NCBI GenBank assembly: GCA_004557405.1
Contig: SFDZ01000014.1
Location: 1-62,917, forward strand
DNA: 62,917 nt
Direction of reading: 5' to 3'
DNA from: Bacteroidales bacterium
Lineage (GTDB): Bacteria > Bacteroidota > Bacteroidia > Bacteroidales > Paludibacteraceae
The notes below the pieces were generated by a model. That model saw only the letters and a program-made list of their open reading frames with translations. It did not search any database and was not told the origin of the DNA. Position numbers and translations under genes: made by a program. This document shows, piece after piece, positions 51,069-60,530 of this stretch; the first letter of the stretch is position 1; every line of letters starts with the position of its first letter.

Positions 51069-52826
51069 TTATCCTTTTATTTGTTTTTCTGCTAATAGGT
51101 TATTGAGTTTCTGTTGATAGTCTTCAAACTCGGGGGAGTGGAACTCGCTGTAGTTCATCTGCTTGCAGAGGTTGATGACGCGCTTGAAGTACTCGCTGAC
51201 CTCCAAGAAGTTCTGGAAGTTGTAGTCGTGCTTGCAGATGTCCATCACCACGTTGAGCATGTACTGCTGGCGGTTGAGCGGGCAAACGGCGTCAATCTTA
51301 TCAAAGGCATCTTGCTGCAAGATAACGAAGTCTATGACCTCCGATTTCCAGAACTCCTCGTGGTAATCTACGGGCACACCATCATCACCCAAGATGTTGA
51401 TTTGCTCCTGAATCTCCTTACCGCGTTGCAGATAGGTCTTCATATCGTTCACCTTGCCGAGCCATTCGCTATCGATGAGTTGGCTGATATACTCCTCAAA
51501 CTCGGGATACTCTATATATTTAGAATAGGAGTCGATGGGGTTCACAGCGGGGTAACGCTTGCGGTCGGCACGCGCCTGCTCCAATGCGTAGAAGCAGCGA
51601 GCCACTTTCTTCGTGCCCTCGGTAACCGGCTCTTTGAGGTTACCGCCGGCAGGCGACACCGTACCGAGGAAGGTAACGGAGCCGGTAGCACCATTGTTCA
51701 GATACACATATCCTGCACGGGCGTAGAACGCACCGATGATAGCTGACAAGTCCATCGGGAAAGCATCCTGACCGGGCAACTCCTCCAAGCGGTTGGACAT
51801 CTCGCGCAATGCCTGCGCCCAACGGGAAGTGGAGTCTGCCATCAGCAGCACGCGCAATCCCATGGAGCGGTAGTACTCCGCGATAGTCATAGAGGTGTAG
51901 ACAGATGCCTCACGCGAAGCCACCGGCATGTTAGAGGTGTTGGCGATGATGATGGTACGCTCCATCAACTTACGCCCTGTGTGCGGGTCTTCCAATTCAG
52001 GGAACTCGGTGAAGGTCTCCACCACCTCGTTCGCACGCTCGCCGCAGGCTGCGATAATCACGATGTCTGCCTCGACTTGCTTGGAGATAGCGTGCTGGAG
52101 CACAGTCTTTCCCGTACCGAACGGACCCGGGATGAAGCCCGTACCGCCCTCGCAGATGGGGTTGGCGGTGTCGATAGTACGCACACCTGTCTCCAGCAGT
52201 TTGAAGGGACGCGGCTTGCTCTTGTAGGCAAGGATGGCTTTCTTCACGGGCCATTTCTGCACCATGGTAACCTCGTGGTCGTTGCCCTCGGCATCGGTCA
52301 GCACGGCGATGGTGTCCTCAATCTTGTACTCGCCGGCGGCCACGATGCTCTTCACCGTGTATTCGCCTTCGAAGACAAACGGCACCATAATTTTGTGGGG
52401 TTGGTGGTTCTCATCTACCTCGCCGAGCCATGCGGCTGCCTCCACCTTATCACCGACCTTAGCGATAGGCGCAAACTGCCAGAGTTTCTCTTTGTCGAGC
52501 GGGAAGTTGTACTCTCCGCGCTTCAAGAACACGCCTGTGAGTTTGTCCAAGTCGTTCTGCAGACCATCGTAGTTACGGCTCAGCAAACCGGGACCGAGCG
52601 TTACCTCGAGCATGTGTCCGGTGAACTCTACCGCGTTGCCAACTTTCAGACCGCGGGTGGACTCAAACACCTGCGCATATACATTGTCGCCGATGACCTT
52701 AATCACCTCTGCCATCAACCGGGTTTGCCCCACGGTGATGTAGCAGATTTCGTTTTGTGCGACAGGACCATCTACCGTAACTATCACCAAGTTGGAGATG
52801 ATACCTTTAACTTTTCCTGTTGTCAT
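51069..52826 (-). CDS. atpA: V-type ATP synthase subunit A (catalytic)
   Basis: 585 residues. The catalytic subunit, with Walker A GPFGTGKTVLQH, the long non-homologous insert characteristic of V/A-type A subunits (about 110-190), 'ACGERANEVVETFTEFPEL' and 'MADSTSRWAQALREMSNRLEELPGQDAFPMDL'. With atpB it forms the A3B3 head. The set fits ATP hydrolysis-driven ion pumping or synthesis as in other Bacteroidales. Confidence 0.97.
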   Translation of the reverse strand: MTTGKVKGIISNLVIVTVDGPVAQNEICYITVGQTRLMAEVIKVIGDNVYAQVFESTRGLKVGNAVEFTGHMLEVTLGPGLLSRNYDGLQNDLDKLTGVFLKRGEYNFPLDKEKLWQFAPIAKVGDKVEAAAWLGEVDENHQPHKIMVPFVFEGEYTVKSIVAAGEYKIEDTIAVLTDAEGNDHEVTMVQKWPVKKAILAYKSKPRPFKLLETGVRTIDTANPICEGGTGFIPGPFGTGKTVLQHAISKQVEADIVIIAACGERANEVVETFTEFPELEDPHTGRKLMERTIIIANTSNMPVASREASVYTSMTIAEYYRSMGLRVLLMADSTSRWAQALREMSNRLEELPGQDAFPMDLSAIIGAFYARAGYVYLNNGATGSVTFLGTVSPAGGNLKEPVTEGTKKVARCFYALEQARADRKRYPAVNPIDSYSKYIEYPEFEEYISQLIDSEWLGKVNDMKTYLQRGKEIQEQINILGDDGVPVDYHEEFWKSEVIDFVILQQDAFDKIDAVCPLNRQQYMLNVVMDICKHDYNFQNFLEVSEYFKRVINLCKQMNYSEFHSPEFEDYQQKLNNLLAEKQIKG

Positions 52827-52841
52827 ATTGTTTTTTGCTAA

Positions 52842-53561
52842 TTATTCCAATTTAATTCCTTTCTTCATGTCAGCGACGAGGGTGCGGAACACTTGCTCGC
52901 CCTGCTCTACGGTGAGCAGCGACCAGCGGTTGAGCATCTCGGCTTGCAGGTAGTAGGCAAGCACATTCTCGATAGAGAAATCCACAAAGAGGGTCTTCTC
53001 TTCGAGCCATGCAAAGCGCAGGGCGTCCATGCGTTTTTCGCGCTCCATGAGGTTCTCCACCTCCACGAGCGACATCACCTCCGGCAGGTTATCCATCACG
53101 CCGCCCAGTCCGAAGTCCTTGGCGGACAGAGCTTTGCGCAGAATCTCCGCCACTTGGTTATGTCCAACCACCGCCTTGCGCACATCGAAACCATGCTTGC
53201 GGCAGATAGTTGCCACCAGCACGTTGCACATATCCTGATTGAAAGCAAACCATGCTCGAACAAAGCGGTTACGGCATTTCAATCCGTATTCGTAGAGCAA
53301 CTGCGTGCGCAAGTCCGTTTCGGACAAGTGCTTGCGCGCGTCTTCCCACCAATCGGGTTGCCCGATGATGGTGTCGTCGTACTGCTCCATCTGCTCGGTT
53401 ATCAGGGCGTCGTCGCTCTTCATGCGCAGCAGCGCCAGCAGCGGTTTGTCTTTCTCGGCAAGCGTTTCCTCCAGCAACGCCAGCAAGGCGTCCATCGACA
53501 TGGGCACTTCGCCACCGGCTTTCAAATCAGGCAAGCCTGCCAATAAACACTCGTAACCCAT
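52842..53561 (-). CDS. DUF2764 family V-ATPase-associated protein (subunit C-like)
   Basis: 239 residues. The start 'GYECLLAGLPDLKAGGEVP' and 'WFAFNQDMCNVLVATICRKHGFDVRKAVVG' correspond to DUF2764, found in this operon position in Bacteroidetes in place of an annotated subunit C. It probably connects the peripheral or central stalk to the membrane part. It starts 6 bp after the subunit E stop. Confidence 0.82.
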   Translation of the reverse strand: MGYECLLAGLPDLKAGGEVPMSMDALLALLEETLAEKDKPLLALLRMKSDDALITEQMEQYDDTIIGQPDWWEDARKHLSETDLRTQLLYEYGLKCRNRFVRAWFAFNQDMCNVLVATICRKHGFDVRKAVVGHNQVAEILRKALSAKDFGLGGVMDNLPEVMSLVEVENLMEREKRMDALRFAWLEEKTLFVDFSIENVLAYYLQAEMLNRWSLLTVEQGEQVFRTLVADMKKGIKLE

Positions 53562-53567
53562 AGCGGT

Positions 53568-54152
53568 TTAGAAAAGCAGTTCAAGCAATTGCGGACGGAG
53601 GAACTCTTTGAAGTACTCCACAAACTCCTTGTCGCCGAAGTTCAATTTGTAGCCGCCCTCGGCAGGCACAATCGCGAAATCGGTCTTGATACCTTTCACC
53701 TCGTTTATTTTCACGCCCTTATCCAGCACTCCTTTGGCGTTTGCAGCGAAGTACTTACGCAGTGCATCAGCATCTTTGGCCTCGATAGTAACCTCGCCTG
53801 TCGTTGCCATCTGCTCTGCCAACTTGGTTATCACGCCCTGCATGAACTTGGCATCCGCCGTAGCGGCTTTCACGCTGCTTTGCGCCACTTGGTCGGTCAG
53901 CAGGTTGGCGACCTCGGTCTTGAGTGCGTTCACGCTCTGCTCGGCAAACAGGCGCAACTCCGCGCGGGTGTTCTTGTCCAGTTCTGCCGCTTTGGCAGCC
54001 GCTTGCGCTTGCAGCGCCTCGGCTTGTTTCTTCGCCTCGGCTACGATGCTTTCCGCCTCTGCTTTGGCTTTCGCAATAATCTGTTGTGCCTCGGCATTAC
54101 CTTTCTCTACGCCTTCTGCGTAAATCTTGTCGGTTAATTCTGATAAGTTCAT
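53568..54152 (-). CDS. atpE: V-type ATP synthase subunit E
   Basis: 194 residues. The N-terminal half (about 1-90) is a long alanine-rich amphipathic helix (AEAQQIIAKAKAEAESIVAEAKKQAEALQAQ), the peripheral stalk, followed by a globular C-terminal domain ending 'GDKEFVEYFKEFLRPQLLELLF' that contacts the A3B3 head. First gene of the operon; promoter at 54189-54220. Confidence 0.9.
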   Translation of the reverse strand: MNLSELTDKIYAEGVEKGNAEAQQIIAKAKAEAESIVAEAKKQAEALQAQAAAKAAELDKNTRAELRLFAEQSVNALKTEVANLLTDQVAQSSVKAATADAKFMQGVITKLAEQMATTGEVTIEAKDADALRKYFAANAKGVLDKGVKINEVKGIKTDFAIVPAEGGYKLNFGDKEFVEYFKEFLRPQLLELLF

Positions 54153-54188
54153 TGTATCGATAGTTTTATGATTTCAGATTACGGTGCG

Positions 54189-54220
54189 CAAATATACAAA
54201 CATTGTGCCAAACTGACAAA
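54189..54220 (-). promoter_or_regulatory. Promoter of the V-ATPase operon
   Basis: Minus strand: TTTG (54217-54220), exact 20-nt spacer, TATATTTG (54189-54196), 36 bp before the atpE ATG. Confidence 0.8.
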
Positions 54221-54319
54221 TATTTTACAAACAAAAATATTTATATACATAAATTTTATAAATCGATACACGAAGAGATCTTTTTGCATAAAATAGGCGC
54301 CATATATCAAAAAAAATTG

Positions 54320-54327
54320 TATCTTTG
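54320..54327 (+). promoter_or_regulatory. -7 element of the glycosyltransferase gene
   Basis: TATCTTTG, 30 bp upstream of ATG 54358; no -33 TTTG at the normal distance is seen. Confidence 0.45.
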
Positions 54328-54357
54328 CAAACATCAAAACGACGTATTGCATTTCTT

Positions 54358-55485
54358 ATGAAAATCGTTATTCTTGGCACATCGTGGCCATATCGTGGCG
54401 GCGGCATCGCAACTTACAACGAGCGTTTGGCAAGGCAATTTATGGCCGAGGGGCACGAGGTCGAAATTCTGACTTTCACACTTCAGTATCCCGACTTTCT
54501 ATTCCCCGGCAAGACACAATATTCCGACGAGCCGGCGCCGGCCGATCTGAAAATCACCCGCGTGATGAACTCCGTCAATCCCTTCTCGTGGTGGAAAACC
54601 GCGCGTCTGCTCCGTCGCATCAACCCCGATGTGATGGTGGTGAAATTTTGGATTCCACTCATGGCGCCTTGTTTGGGCACCATAGCACGTTTGGCACGCC
54701 GGCAAGGCATACATGTTGTGTCGATTCTCGATAATGTCATTCCGCACGAGCCACATTTCTGGGACAAGTGGCTGATACGTTACTTTGTGCGCAGCATCGA
54801 CCATTTCGTGGCAATGTCCGACAGCGTAAAACGCGACTGCGAGCGTTTTCTGCCTCGTACAACGAAGGCTCGAGTGATGCTGTGTCCGCATCCGCTTTAC
54901 GACAATTTTGGCCAACCGATTCCGCAGGCGGAGGCGCAACAACAACTCGGGTTGAATCCGGACTATCGTTATTTATTGTTCTTCGGATTTATACGCGATT
55001 ACAAAGGTCTCGACCTGCTGATGCACGCCTTTGCCGACCCGCGTCTGCGACACTATCGTGTAAAACTCATCGTGGCCGGCGAATTTTACAACAACGCCGA
55101 ACAGTATGCGCAACTCGAGAAACAATTAGGATTGGAGGGCGAAATCGTTTGGCACACGCAGTTCATTCCCAACGACCAAGTGCGCATCTATTTCTCGGCG
55201 GCCGACCTGATAGTACAACCTTACAAAACGGCCACGCAAAGCGGCGTAACACAGGTGGCGTATCATTTTTCGAAACCGATGCTCGTTACCAATGTTGGCG
55301 GATTGGCCGAGATTGTACCACACGGTAAAGTGGGCTATGTAACTCCTGTGGATGCCAAGGCTGTGGCCGATGCGTTGGTCGATTTTTGCAGCGACGACAA
55401 CAAACTTCGATTCGCACAAAACATCGAAACGGAAAAGAAAAAGTACGCATGGTCGCGCATGACCGAAGCCTGCTTGGCGCAATAA
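54358..55485 (+). CDS. Glycosyltransferase family 4-like protein
   Basis: 375 residues from ATG at 54358 (MKIVILGTSWPYRGGGIATYNERLARQF), a GT-B N-terminus with the glycine-rich acceptor loop. The C-terminal nucleotide-sugar domain contains 'LLFFGFIRDYKGLDLLMHAFADPRL', 'WHTQFIPNDQVRIYFSAADLIVQPYKTATQSGVTQVAYHF' and 'KPMLVTNVGGLAEIVPHGKVGYV'. The usual EX7E motif is replaced by the TATQSGV version of this subgroup. It likely adds a sugar to a surface glycan; no other glycan genes are adjacent. Confidence 0.9.
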   Translation: MKIVILGTSWPYRGGGIATYNERLARQFMAEGHEVEILTFTLQYPDFLFPGKTQYSDEPAPADLKITRVMNSVNPFSWWKTARLLRRINPDVMVVKFWIPLMAPCLGTIARLARRQGIHVVSILDNVIPHEPHFWDKWLIRYFVRSIDHFVAMSDSVKRDCERFLPRTTKARVMLCPHPLYDNFGQPIPQAEAQQQLGLNPDYRYLLFFGFIRDYKGLDLLMHAFADPRLRHYRVKLIVAGEFYNNAEQYAQLEKQLGLEGEIVWHTQFIPNDQVRIYFSAADLIVQPYKTATQSGVTQVAYHFSKPMLVTNVGGLAEIVPHGKVGYVTPVDAKAVADALVDFCSDDNKLRFAQNIETEKKKYAWSRMTEACLAQ

Positions 55486-55491
55486 CAACAA

Positions 55492-55517
55492 GCGAAGCGG
55501 AATCGCTCCCGCCTCGC
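55492..55517. terminator. Hairpin between convergent glycosyltransferase and clpB genes
   Basis: GCGAAGCGG (55492-55500) and CCGCCTCGC (55509-55517) pair with one mismatch (G.U on the minus strand) around an 8-nt loop; T-rich sequence follows on the plus strand. Probably a weak shared terminator. Confidence 0.4.
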
Positions 55518-55545
55518 CTGATTTTGTATTGTACGCCCATCATGT

Positions 55546-58110
55546 TTAATTGCCGAACGCCAACGCGCCGTCGCGCATACCGACCACAATCGGTCGCCGG
55601 TTGTCCACATTGCCGGCAATAATCTGCTTGGACAATTCGTTGAGCACATACCGCTGAATGACACGTTTCACCGGACGCGCACCAAACTGCGGGTCGTAGC
55701 CCTCGTGCGCAATGAAACGCAATGCTTCGTCGGTTACATCGAGCGTCAGACCGTTTTCGGCCAACGTCCGTTTCAGGTTGTCGAGTTGCAGTTCGACAAT
55801 CTGCCGAATCTCGTTTTCCTGCAACGGCGTGAACATTATCAACTCGTCGATACGGTTCAAAAATTCGGGGCGAATGGTCTGTTTCAGCATCTCGAACACT
55901 TCGTTGCGCGTTTTTTCGATCACGCTCTCGCGATTGGCGTCGGTCAGATGTTCAAAATTCTCGCGAATCAACTGCGATCCGAGGTTCGAAGTCATGATGA
56001 TGATGGTGTTTTTGAAATTCACCGTGCGCCCTTTGTTGTCGGTCAGACGACCATCGTCGAGCACTTGCAGCAACACGTTGAACACGTCAGGATGCGCTTT
56101 TTCGATTTCGTCGAACAACACCACGCTGTACGGTTTGCGGCGAATGGCTTCGGTGAGTTGTCCGCCCTCGTCGTAGCCGACGTATCCGGGAGGCGCACCG
56201 ATGAGTCGCGTTGCCGAAAACTTCTCCTGATACTCGCTCATGTCGATACGCGTCATCATGTTTTCGTCGTCGAACAGATAGTCGGCCAAGGCCTTGGCAA
56301 GCTCGGTTTTGCCCACGCCCGTTGTTCCCAAAAAGATGAACGAACCGATGGGACGTTTCGGGTCTTGCAGCCCGGCACGACTGCGGCGAATAGCATCGCT
56401 CACGGCCACAATGGCATCGTGCTGCCCTACCACGCGTTTGTGCAATTCCTCTTCGAGGTGCAACAGTTTTTCGCGTTCGCTCTGCATCATTTTCGTTACG
56501 GGAATGCCCGTCCAACGGCTTACCACTTCGGCAATGTCGTCGCTATCGACCTCCTCTTTTATCAAGGCTTCGCCGTGTTGCAACTCTTTCAGTTTGCGTT
56601 TGCTCTCTTCGATGGCGGCTTCGGCGGCTTTTATTTTTCCGTAACGGATTTCGGCCACTTTGCCGTAATCGCCCTCGCGTTCGGCGCGTTCGGCTTCGTA
56701 TTTCAGTTGTTTCTTGTCAATCAGTGCTTTCTCGCTGCTCCATTTGGCACGCATTTTCTGACTTTCCTCTTTCAGGTTGGCAATCTCCTTGGCCAGCGAT
56801 TCCAATTTCGGTTGGTCGTTTTCGCGTTTGATGGCTTCGCGTTCAATTTCGAGTTGTTTGATGTTGCGTTCTATCGTGTCCAACTCTTCAGGCACCGAAT
56901 CGACCTCCAAACGCAGTTTGGCGGCAGCCTCGTCCATCAAGTCGATGGCTTTGTCGGGCAAAAAACGGTCGCTGATGTAGCGGTTCGACAACTCGACGGC
57001 GGCAATAATCGCATCGTCTTTGATACGCACTTTGTGGTGGTTTTCGTAACGCTCTTTCAGACCACGCAAAATGGAAATGGTGCTTGCCTCGTCGGGTTCG
57101 TTCACCATCACTATCTGGAAACGGCGTTCGAGTGCTTTGTCTTTTTCGAAATACTTCTGATATTCGTCGAGCGTGGTCGCCCCGATGGCACGCAGTTCGC
57201 CACGCGCCAAAGCCGGTTTCAGAATGTTGGCGGCATCCATGGCGCCTTCGCCTTTGCCTGCGCCCACCAACGTATGAATTTCGTCGATAAACAAGATGAT
57301 TTCGCCTTCGGCTTTAATCACCTCATTTACAACAGCTTTCAAACGTTCTTCGAATTCACCTTTGTATTTGGCACCCGCCACAAGCGCGCCCATATCGAGG
57401 CTGAAAATCTGTTTCGTTTTCAAATTTTCCGGCACATCGCCACGCACGATGCGGTGCGCCAACCCTTCGGCAATGGCCGTTTTGCCGACACCGGGTTCGC
57501 CTATCAGAATCGGGTTGTTTTTGGTGCGTCGGCTCAAAATCTGCAACACGCGCCGAATCTCGTCATCGCGACCGATAACGGGGTCGAGTTTGCCGCTGCG
57601 AGCGCGCTCGTTCAGGTTGATAGCGTATTTTTCGAGCGATTGATACGTGGTTTCGGCACTTTGGTCTTTCACTTTCGACCCTTTGCGCAATTCGGCTATC
57701 GCCTCACGCAAGGCTTTGGTGTTCACGCCGGCGTCCTGCAAAGGGCGTTGCATAGCGTTTTTCATATCGACCAGCGCCAGCAACACATATTCGAGCGACA
57801 CAAACTCGTCGCCGTCCTTCTGTGCCAACGCCTCGGCGCGCAACAGCACATCGTTCGTTTCGCGGCTCAAATAAGGTTCGCCGCCGCTCACCTTGGGCAA
57901 CGACGCCACTTCGCGATCGACAACCGATGTCAGCAACGGCTCGTTCACCATCATTTTTCCGAACAGAAACGAAACCACGTTTTCGCCTTTTTCGATGACC
58001 GCTTTTAGCAAATGCGGCGTTTCGATGGCCTGTTGGCCATTCTGCGAAGCCAATTCAACAGCCCGCTGAACGGCTTCCTGCGATTTGATTGTAAATTTGT
58101 TGAAGTTCAT
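55546..58110 (-). CDS. clpB: ATP-dependent chaperone ClpB
   Basis: 854 residues from ATG at 58110 (MNFNKFTIKSQEAVQRAVELAS). Order: Clp N-domain (1-145), first AAA+ module with Walker A GEPGVGKTAIAEG and LFIDEIHTLVGAG, the coiled-coil M domain (about 400-525) that identifies ClpB rather than ClpA/ClpC, the second AAA+ module with GTTGVGKTELAKAL and LFDEIEKAHPDVFNVLLQVLDDGRL, and the C-terminal D2-small domain. It resolubilises protein aggregates with DnaK. No CIRCE-like repeat is obvious upstream. Confidence 0.97.
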   Translation of the reverse strand: MNFNKFTIKSQEAVQRAVELASQNGQQAIETPHLLKAVIEKGENVVSFLFGKMMVNEPLLTSVVDREVASLPKVSGGEPYLSRETNDVLLRAEALAQKDGDEFVSLEYVLLALVDMKNAMQRPLQDAGVNTKALREAIAELRKGSKVKDQSAETTYQSLEKYAINLNERARSGKLDPVIGRDDEIRRVLQILSRRTKNNPILIGEPGVGKTAIAEGLAHRIVRGDVPENLKTKQIFSLDMGALVAGAKYKGEFEERLKAVVNEVIKAEGEIILFIDEIHTLVGAGKGEGAMDAANILKPALARGELRAIGATTLDEYQKYFEKDKALERRFQIVMVNEPDEASTISILRGLKERYENHHKVRIKDDAIIAAVELSNRYISDRFLPDKAIDLMDEAAAKLRLEVDSVPEELDTIERNIKQLEIEREAIKRENDQPKLESLAKEIANLKEESQKMRAKWSSEKALIDKKQLKYEAERAEREGDYGKVAEIRYGKIKAAEAAIEESKRKLKELQHGEALIKEEVDSDDIAEVVSRWTGIPVTKMMQSEREKLLHLEEELHKRVVGQHDAIVAVSDAIRRSRAGLQDPKRPIGSFIFLGTTGVGKTELAKALADYLFDDENMMTRIDMSEYQEKFSATRLIGAPPGYVGYDEGGQLTEAIRRKPYSVVLFDEIEKAHPDVFNVLLQVLDDGRLTDNKGRTVNFKNTIIIMTSNLGSQLIRENFEHLTDANRESVIEKTRNEVFEMLKQTIRPEFLNRIDELIMFTPLQENEIRQIVELQLDNLKRTLAENGLTLDVTDEALRFIAHEGYDPQFGARPVKRVIQRYVLNELSKQIIAGNVDNRRPIVVGMRDGALAFGN

Positions 58111-58245
58111 ATTGTTGATTTTTAATAGTTTGCGTTCGACATACACCATACAAAAAAAATGCCAAAGCAGTAAAACGCCATTTTGACAGAAATAAAAACC
58201 AAAAACACGCTATTTTGACAGAAAATTAGCCACAAATCATTTATT

Positions 58246-58303
58246 AGTGTCATTTTTGTGCGATTTGTAGTGGCCATGTCAGCAAAATTTACTATCTTTG
58301 CCG
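58246..58303 (+). repeat. 58-bp direct repeat (promoter block), left copy
   Basis: Matches 60448-60505 at 55 of 58 positions and contains the -7 element TATCTTTG (58293-58300). Together the two copies bracket the LTA-synthase-like gene. Confidence 0.85.
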
Positions 58304-58407
58304 CTTGATAATTAGTTAGCTATAGTAACTAAATTCGAACATATTATTAATCAGCGTTTGCTATTTATTCGGTACTATTTTGAAAATTAGGACATTTTAC
58401 AAGTAAG

Positions 58408-58472
58408 TGTAACCAAAGAATAAGTTCAGTAAACGCCTGCGCAATAGTGTCGGCGGAACTTATTTGGTTATA
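58408..58472 (+). ncRNA. Candidate structured RNA or leader hairpin
   Basis: TAACCAAA (58410-58417), a 3-nt bulge, TAAGTTC (58421-58427) pair with GAACTTA (58456-58462) and TTTGGTTA (58463-58470). The stem extends by two more pairs to 58408/58472, and an inner CGCC/GGCG helix closes the loop. Five T follow at 58476-58480. It lies about 105 nt after the duplicated promoter and 115 bp before the LTA-synthase-like ATG, so it may end a short transcript or act in that gene's leader. The rest of the gap 58111-58588 shows no gene. Confidence 0.4.
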
Positions 58473-58588
58473 CAGTTTTTCCTATGACCTCAGAGCATGA
58501 AAATTCCATCCATGTTTCTTTTTATTTTTTATGTTTTACACACCCTGTGAACCGATGTAAATAGCCTAAACGTATACTTTGTTTGTGT

Positions 58589-60439
58589 ATGAAAAATGGT
58601 TATTTACCCCGCCTTCGTGCATGGTTTGCGCAAGGCAACCGCACCGCTTGGGCAGTCTTTATTCTCTTCGCCCTCGTCCTTTTCCTCAAAACAATGATTT
58701 TCCAATGGGGAACTATTCGTACATTGGCTTTTCATTCTTTGTGGCAAGCCCCTCTTTCATTTTTTATCTTTTGGATAGGTAAGATTATTCCAATTCTACT
58801 AATTGCTTCTATAACACTCATTACAAGAAAGCAATGGTGGACTATTATTGCCTTAGTACTCATTGATATTTGGTCTATTGCGAATGTATTCTACTTTAAA
58901 GCAAATGGATTATTCCTTTCAGTAGAGATGTTAACTGCTACGGATAATATGTCAGGATTCTGGGGCTCTCTTATGACTTATATTGGTTGGGAAATTTTGG
59001 CATTACTCCTATTGACAGTTATCTACATAGTTGTATTTGTTTTGTTTAAGTTAAATAGAACATACCAACAATATTTCTTAGTGTTTAGCATTCTTTTGTT
59101 TACTACTTTCCTATTGGATGTATTTTGCAATGCGTCTTATGTTATTCCTATTGAAATGACAACACGCGCCAATACTAAACTATCTCTAATGCAACAAAAA
59201 AAAGATATGCTCACACGCTATACTATGCCTTTTGGAGCTGTAACATTTATTGCAAAATATCAATTGTCTGTTGATCATACCGTTTGGGCAAAACAATATA
59301 TCGAAAGAAATTCTATCATTAGTTATTTTGTGGCTAATTTTATTTTTCATGCGGAACAAAAAACAACAGGAGAGTTAGTTCAATTATCATCGGAAAACTT
59401 AGATGACATAAATGGTTATATTCATACAAATACATCTTTAGGCAATCCCCCCACTAACAACATCATTTATATACTTGTAGAAAGTTTAGAATCGTGGGCT
59501 TTGGACAGTTGCGCCGGATATAGTTTTATGCCAAACACACAAAAATTATCCACCAATAAGCATGTGATTACATGCAAATATATGCGTTCACAAGTGCGGC
59601 ATGGCGTTTCAGCGGATGGACAAATGATAGGCATTACAGGTTTATTACCCATTTCAGAAGGAGCTACTTGTCGTCTATACAATACAAACATGTATCCAAA
59701 TTATGCACATTTATACACTTCATCAGCAATTATCAACCCTTGTAAAGGTACATGGAATCAAGAACAGATGACCAAATGTTACCAATTTGATACGCTCGTA
59801 GAAACTTCTACTATCAAAGAATGGGGTACTGATGCTAAAATATTTGATAACATTATTACACTCACAAAAAATCCTTCTCCTTTCTGCATATTAGGTATCA
59901 CAGTAGCCTCACATAGTCCATTTGTTTACAGCAAAAAACACATGTATGCAAAGCCAACAAATATGCCTGAAACTATGTCTGCTTATCTGAATTGTTTGCA
60001 CTATACAGATTCATGTATCGGTGTTTTGTTAGACACTATTATGAACAGTACTTTGGCAAGTAATACCACAATAGTGATTACGGGAGACCACACTATTTTT
60101 CGTTCTGAGAGTACTTTTTCAGACTTAACAGAATATGCAAAAGAAAATAACATAGACTTCCACGCAGGACATAATTTTGTTCCGCTTATCATCTATTCGC
60201 CTGAGATTGAGGAAAATATACAAGTAAAAGATACTTGCTATCAGATGGATATCTTCCCGACCATTCTGCATCTGATAGGGGCAGAGGACTACTATTGGCA
60301 TGGGTTCGGCGTCAACCTGCTGGATTCTGCAGCGCGTAACAACCGCCCTTGTACCGAACAGGAAGCCTATCGCCTATCAGACTTAATGATTCGGTGTGAT
60401 TATTTTCAAACACATAGTGGCACCAATCAAGTAAAATAA
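58589..60439 (+). CDS. LTA synthase/phosphoglycerol transferase-like membrane protein
   Basis: 616 residues from ATG at 58589. Five transmembrane helices fill about residues 20-195, followed by an extracytoplasmic alkaline-phosphatase-like domain from about residue 285: 'IIYILVESLESWALDS' (metal-binding Glu), 'RHGVSADGQMIG' (probable serine or threonine nucleophile region), 'VITGDHTIFRSE' and 'AGHNFVPLIIYSP' (metal ligands D, H and H). It should transfer a phosphoglycerol or phosphoethanolamine-type group to a surface glycan or lipid. The coding sequence is visibly more AT-rich than its neighbours and is bounded by 58-bp direct repeats, which points to horizontal gain. Confidence 0.87.
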   Translation: MKNGYLPRLRAWFAQGNRTAWAVFILFALVLFLKTMIFQWGTIRTLAFHSLWQAPLSFFIFWIGKIIPILLIASITLITRKQWWTIIALVLIDIWSIANVFYFKANGLFLSVEMLTATDNMSGFWGSLMTYIGWEILALLLLTVIYIVVFVLFKLNRTYQQYFLVFSILLFTTFLLDVFCNASYVIPIEMTTRANTKLSLMQQKKDMLTRYTMPFGAVTFIAKYQLSVDHTVWAKQYIERNSIISYFVANFIFHAEQKTTGELVQLSSENLDDINGYIHTNTSLGNPPTNNIIYILVESLESWALDSCAGYSFMPNTQKLSTNKHVITCKYMRSQVRHGVSADGQMIGITGLLPISEGATCRLYNTNMYPNYAHLYTSSAIINPCKGTWNQEQMTKCYQFDTLVETSTIKEWGTDAKIFDNIITLTKNPSPFCILGITVASHSPFVYSKKHMYAKPTNMPETMSAYLNCLHYTDSCIGVLLDTIMNSTLASNTTIVITGDHTIFRSESTFSDLTEYAKENNIDFHAGHNFVPLIIYSPEIEENIQVKDTCYQMDIFPTILHLIGAEDYYWHGFGVNLLDSAARNNRPCTEQEAYRLSDLMIRCDYFQTHSGTNQVK

Positions 60440-60447
60440 GCCATAAC

Positions 60448-60505
60448 AGTGTCATTTTTGTGCGATTTGTAGTGATCATGTCAGCAAAATTTACTATCTT
60501 TGTCG
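60448..60505 (+). repeat. 58-bp direct repeat (promoter block), right copy
   Basis: Second copy of 58246-58303, offset 2202 bp. Its TATCTTTG (60495-60502) lies 28 bp before the ATG of the secreted-protein gene, so this copy serves as that gene's promoter. Confidence 0.85.
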
Positions 60506-60530
60506 AACGTTTCAAAGCAAAATTAAAACC

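Noticed and set aside
46417..54152. V-type ATPase operon as a recent archaeal transfer
   Set aside because: This operon with DUF2764 is common throughout Bacteroidales; the promoter and neighbours look native.
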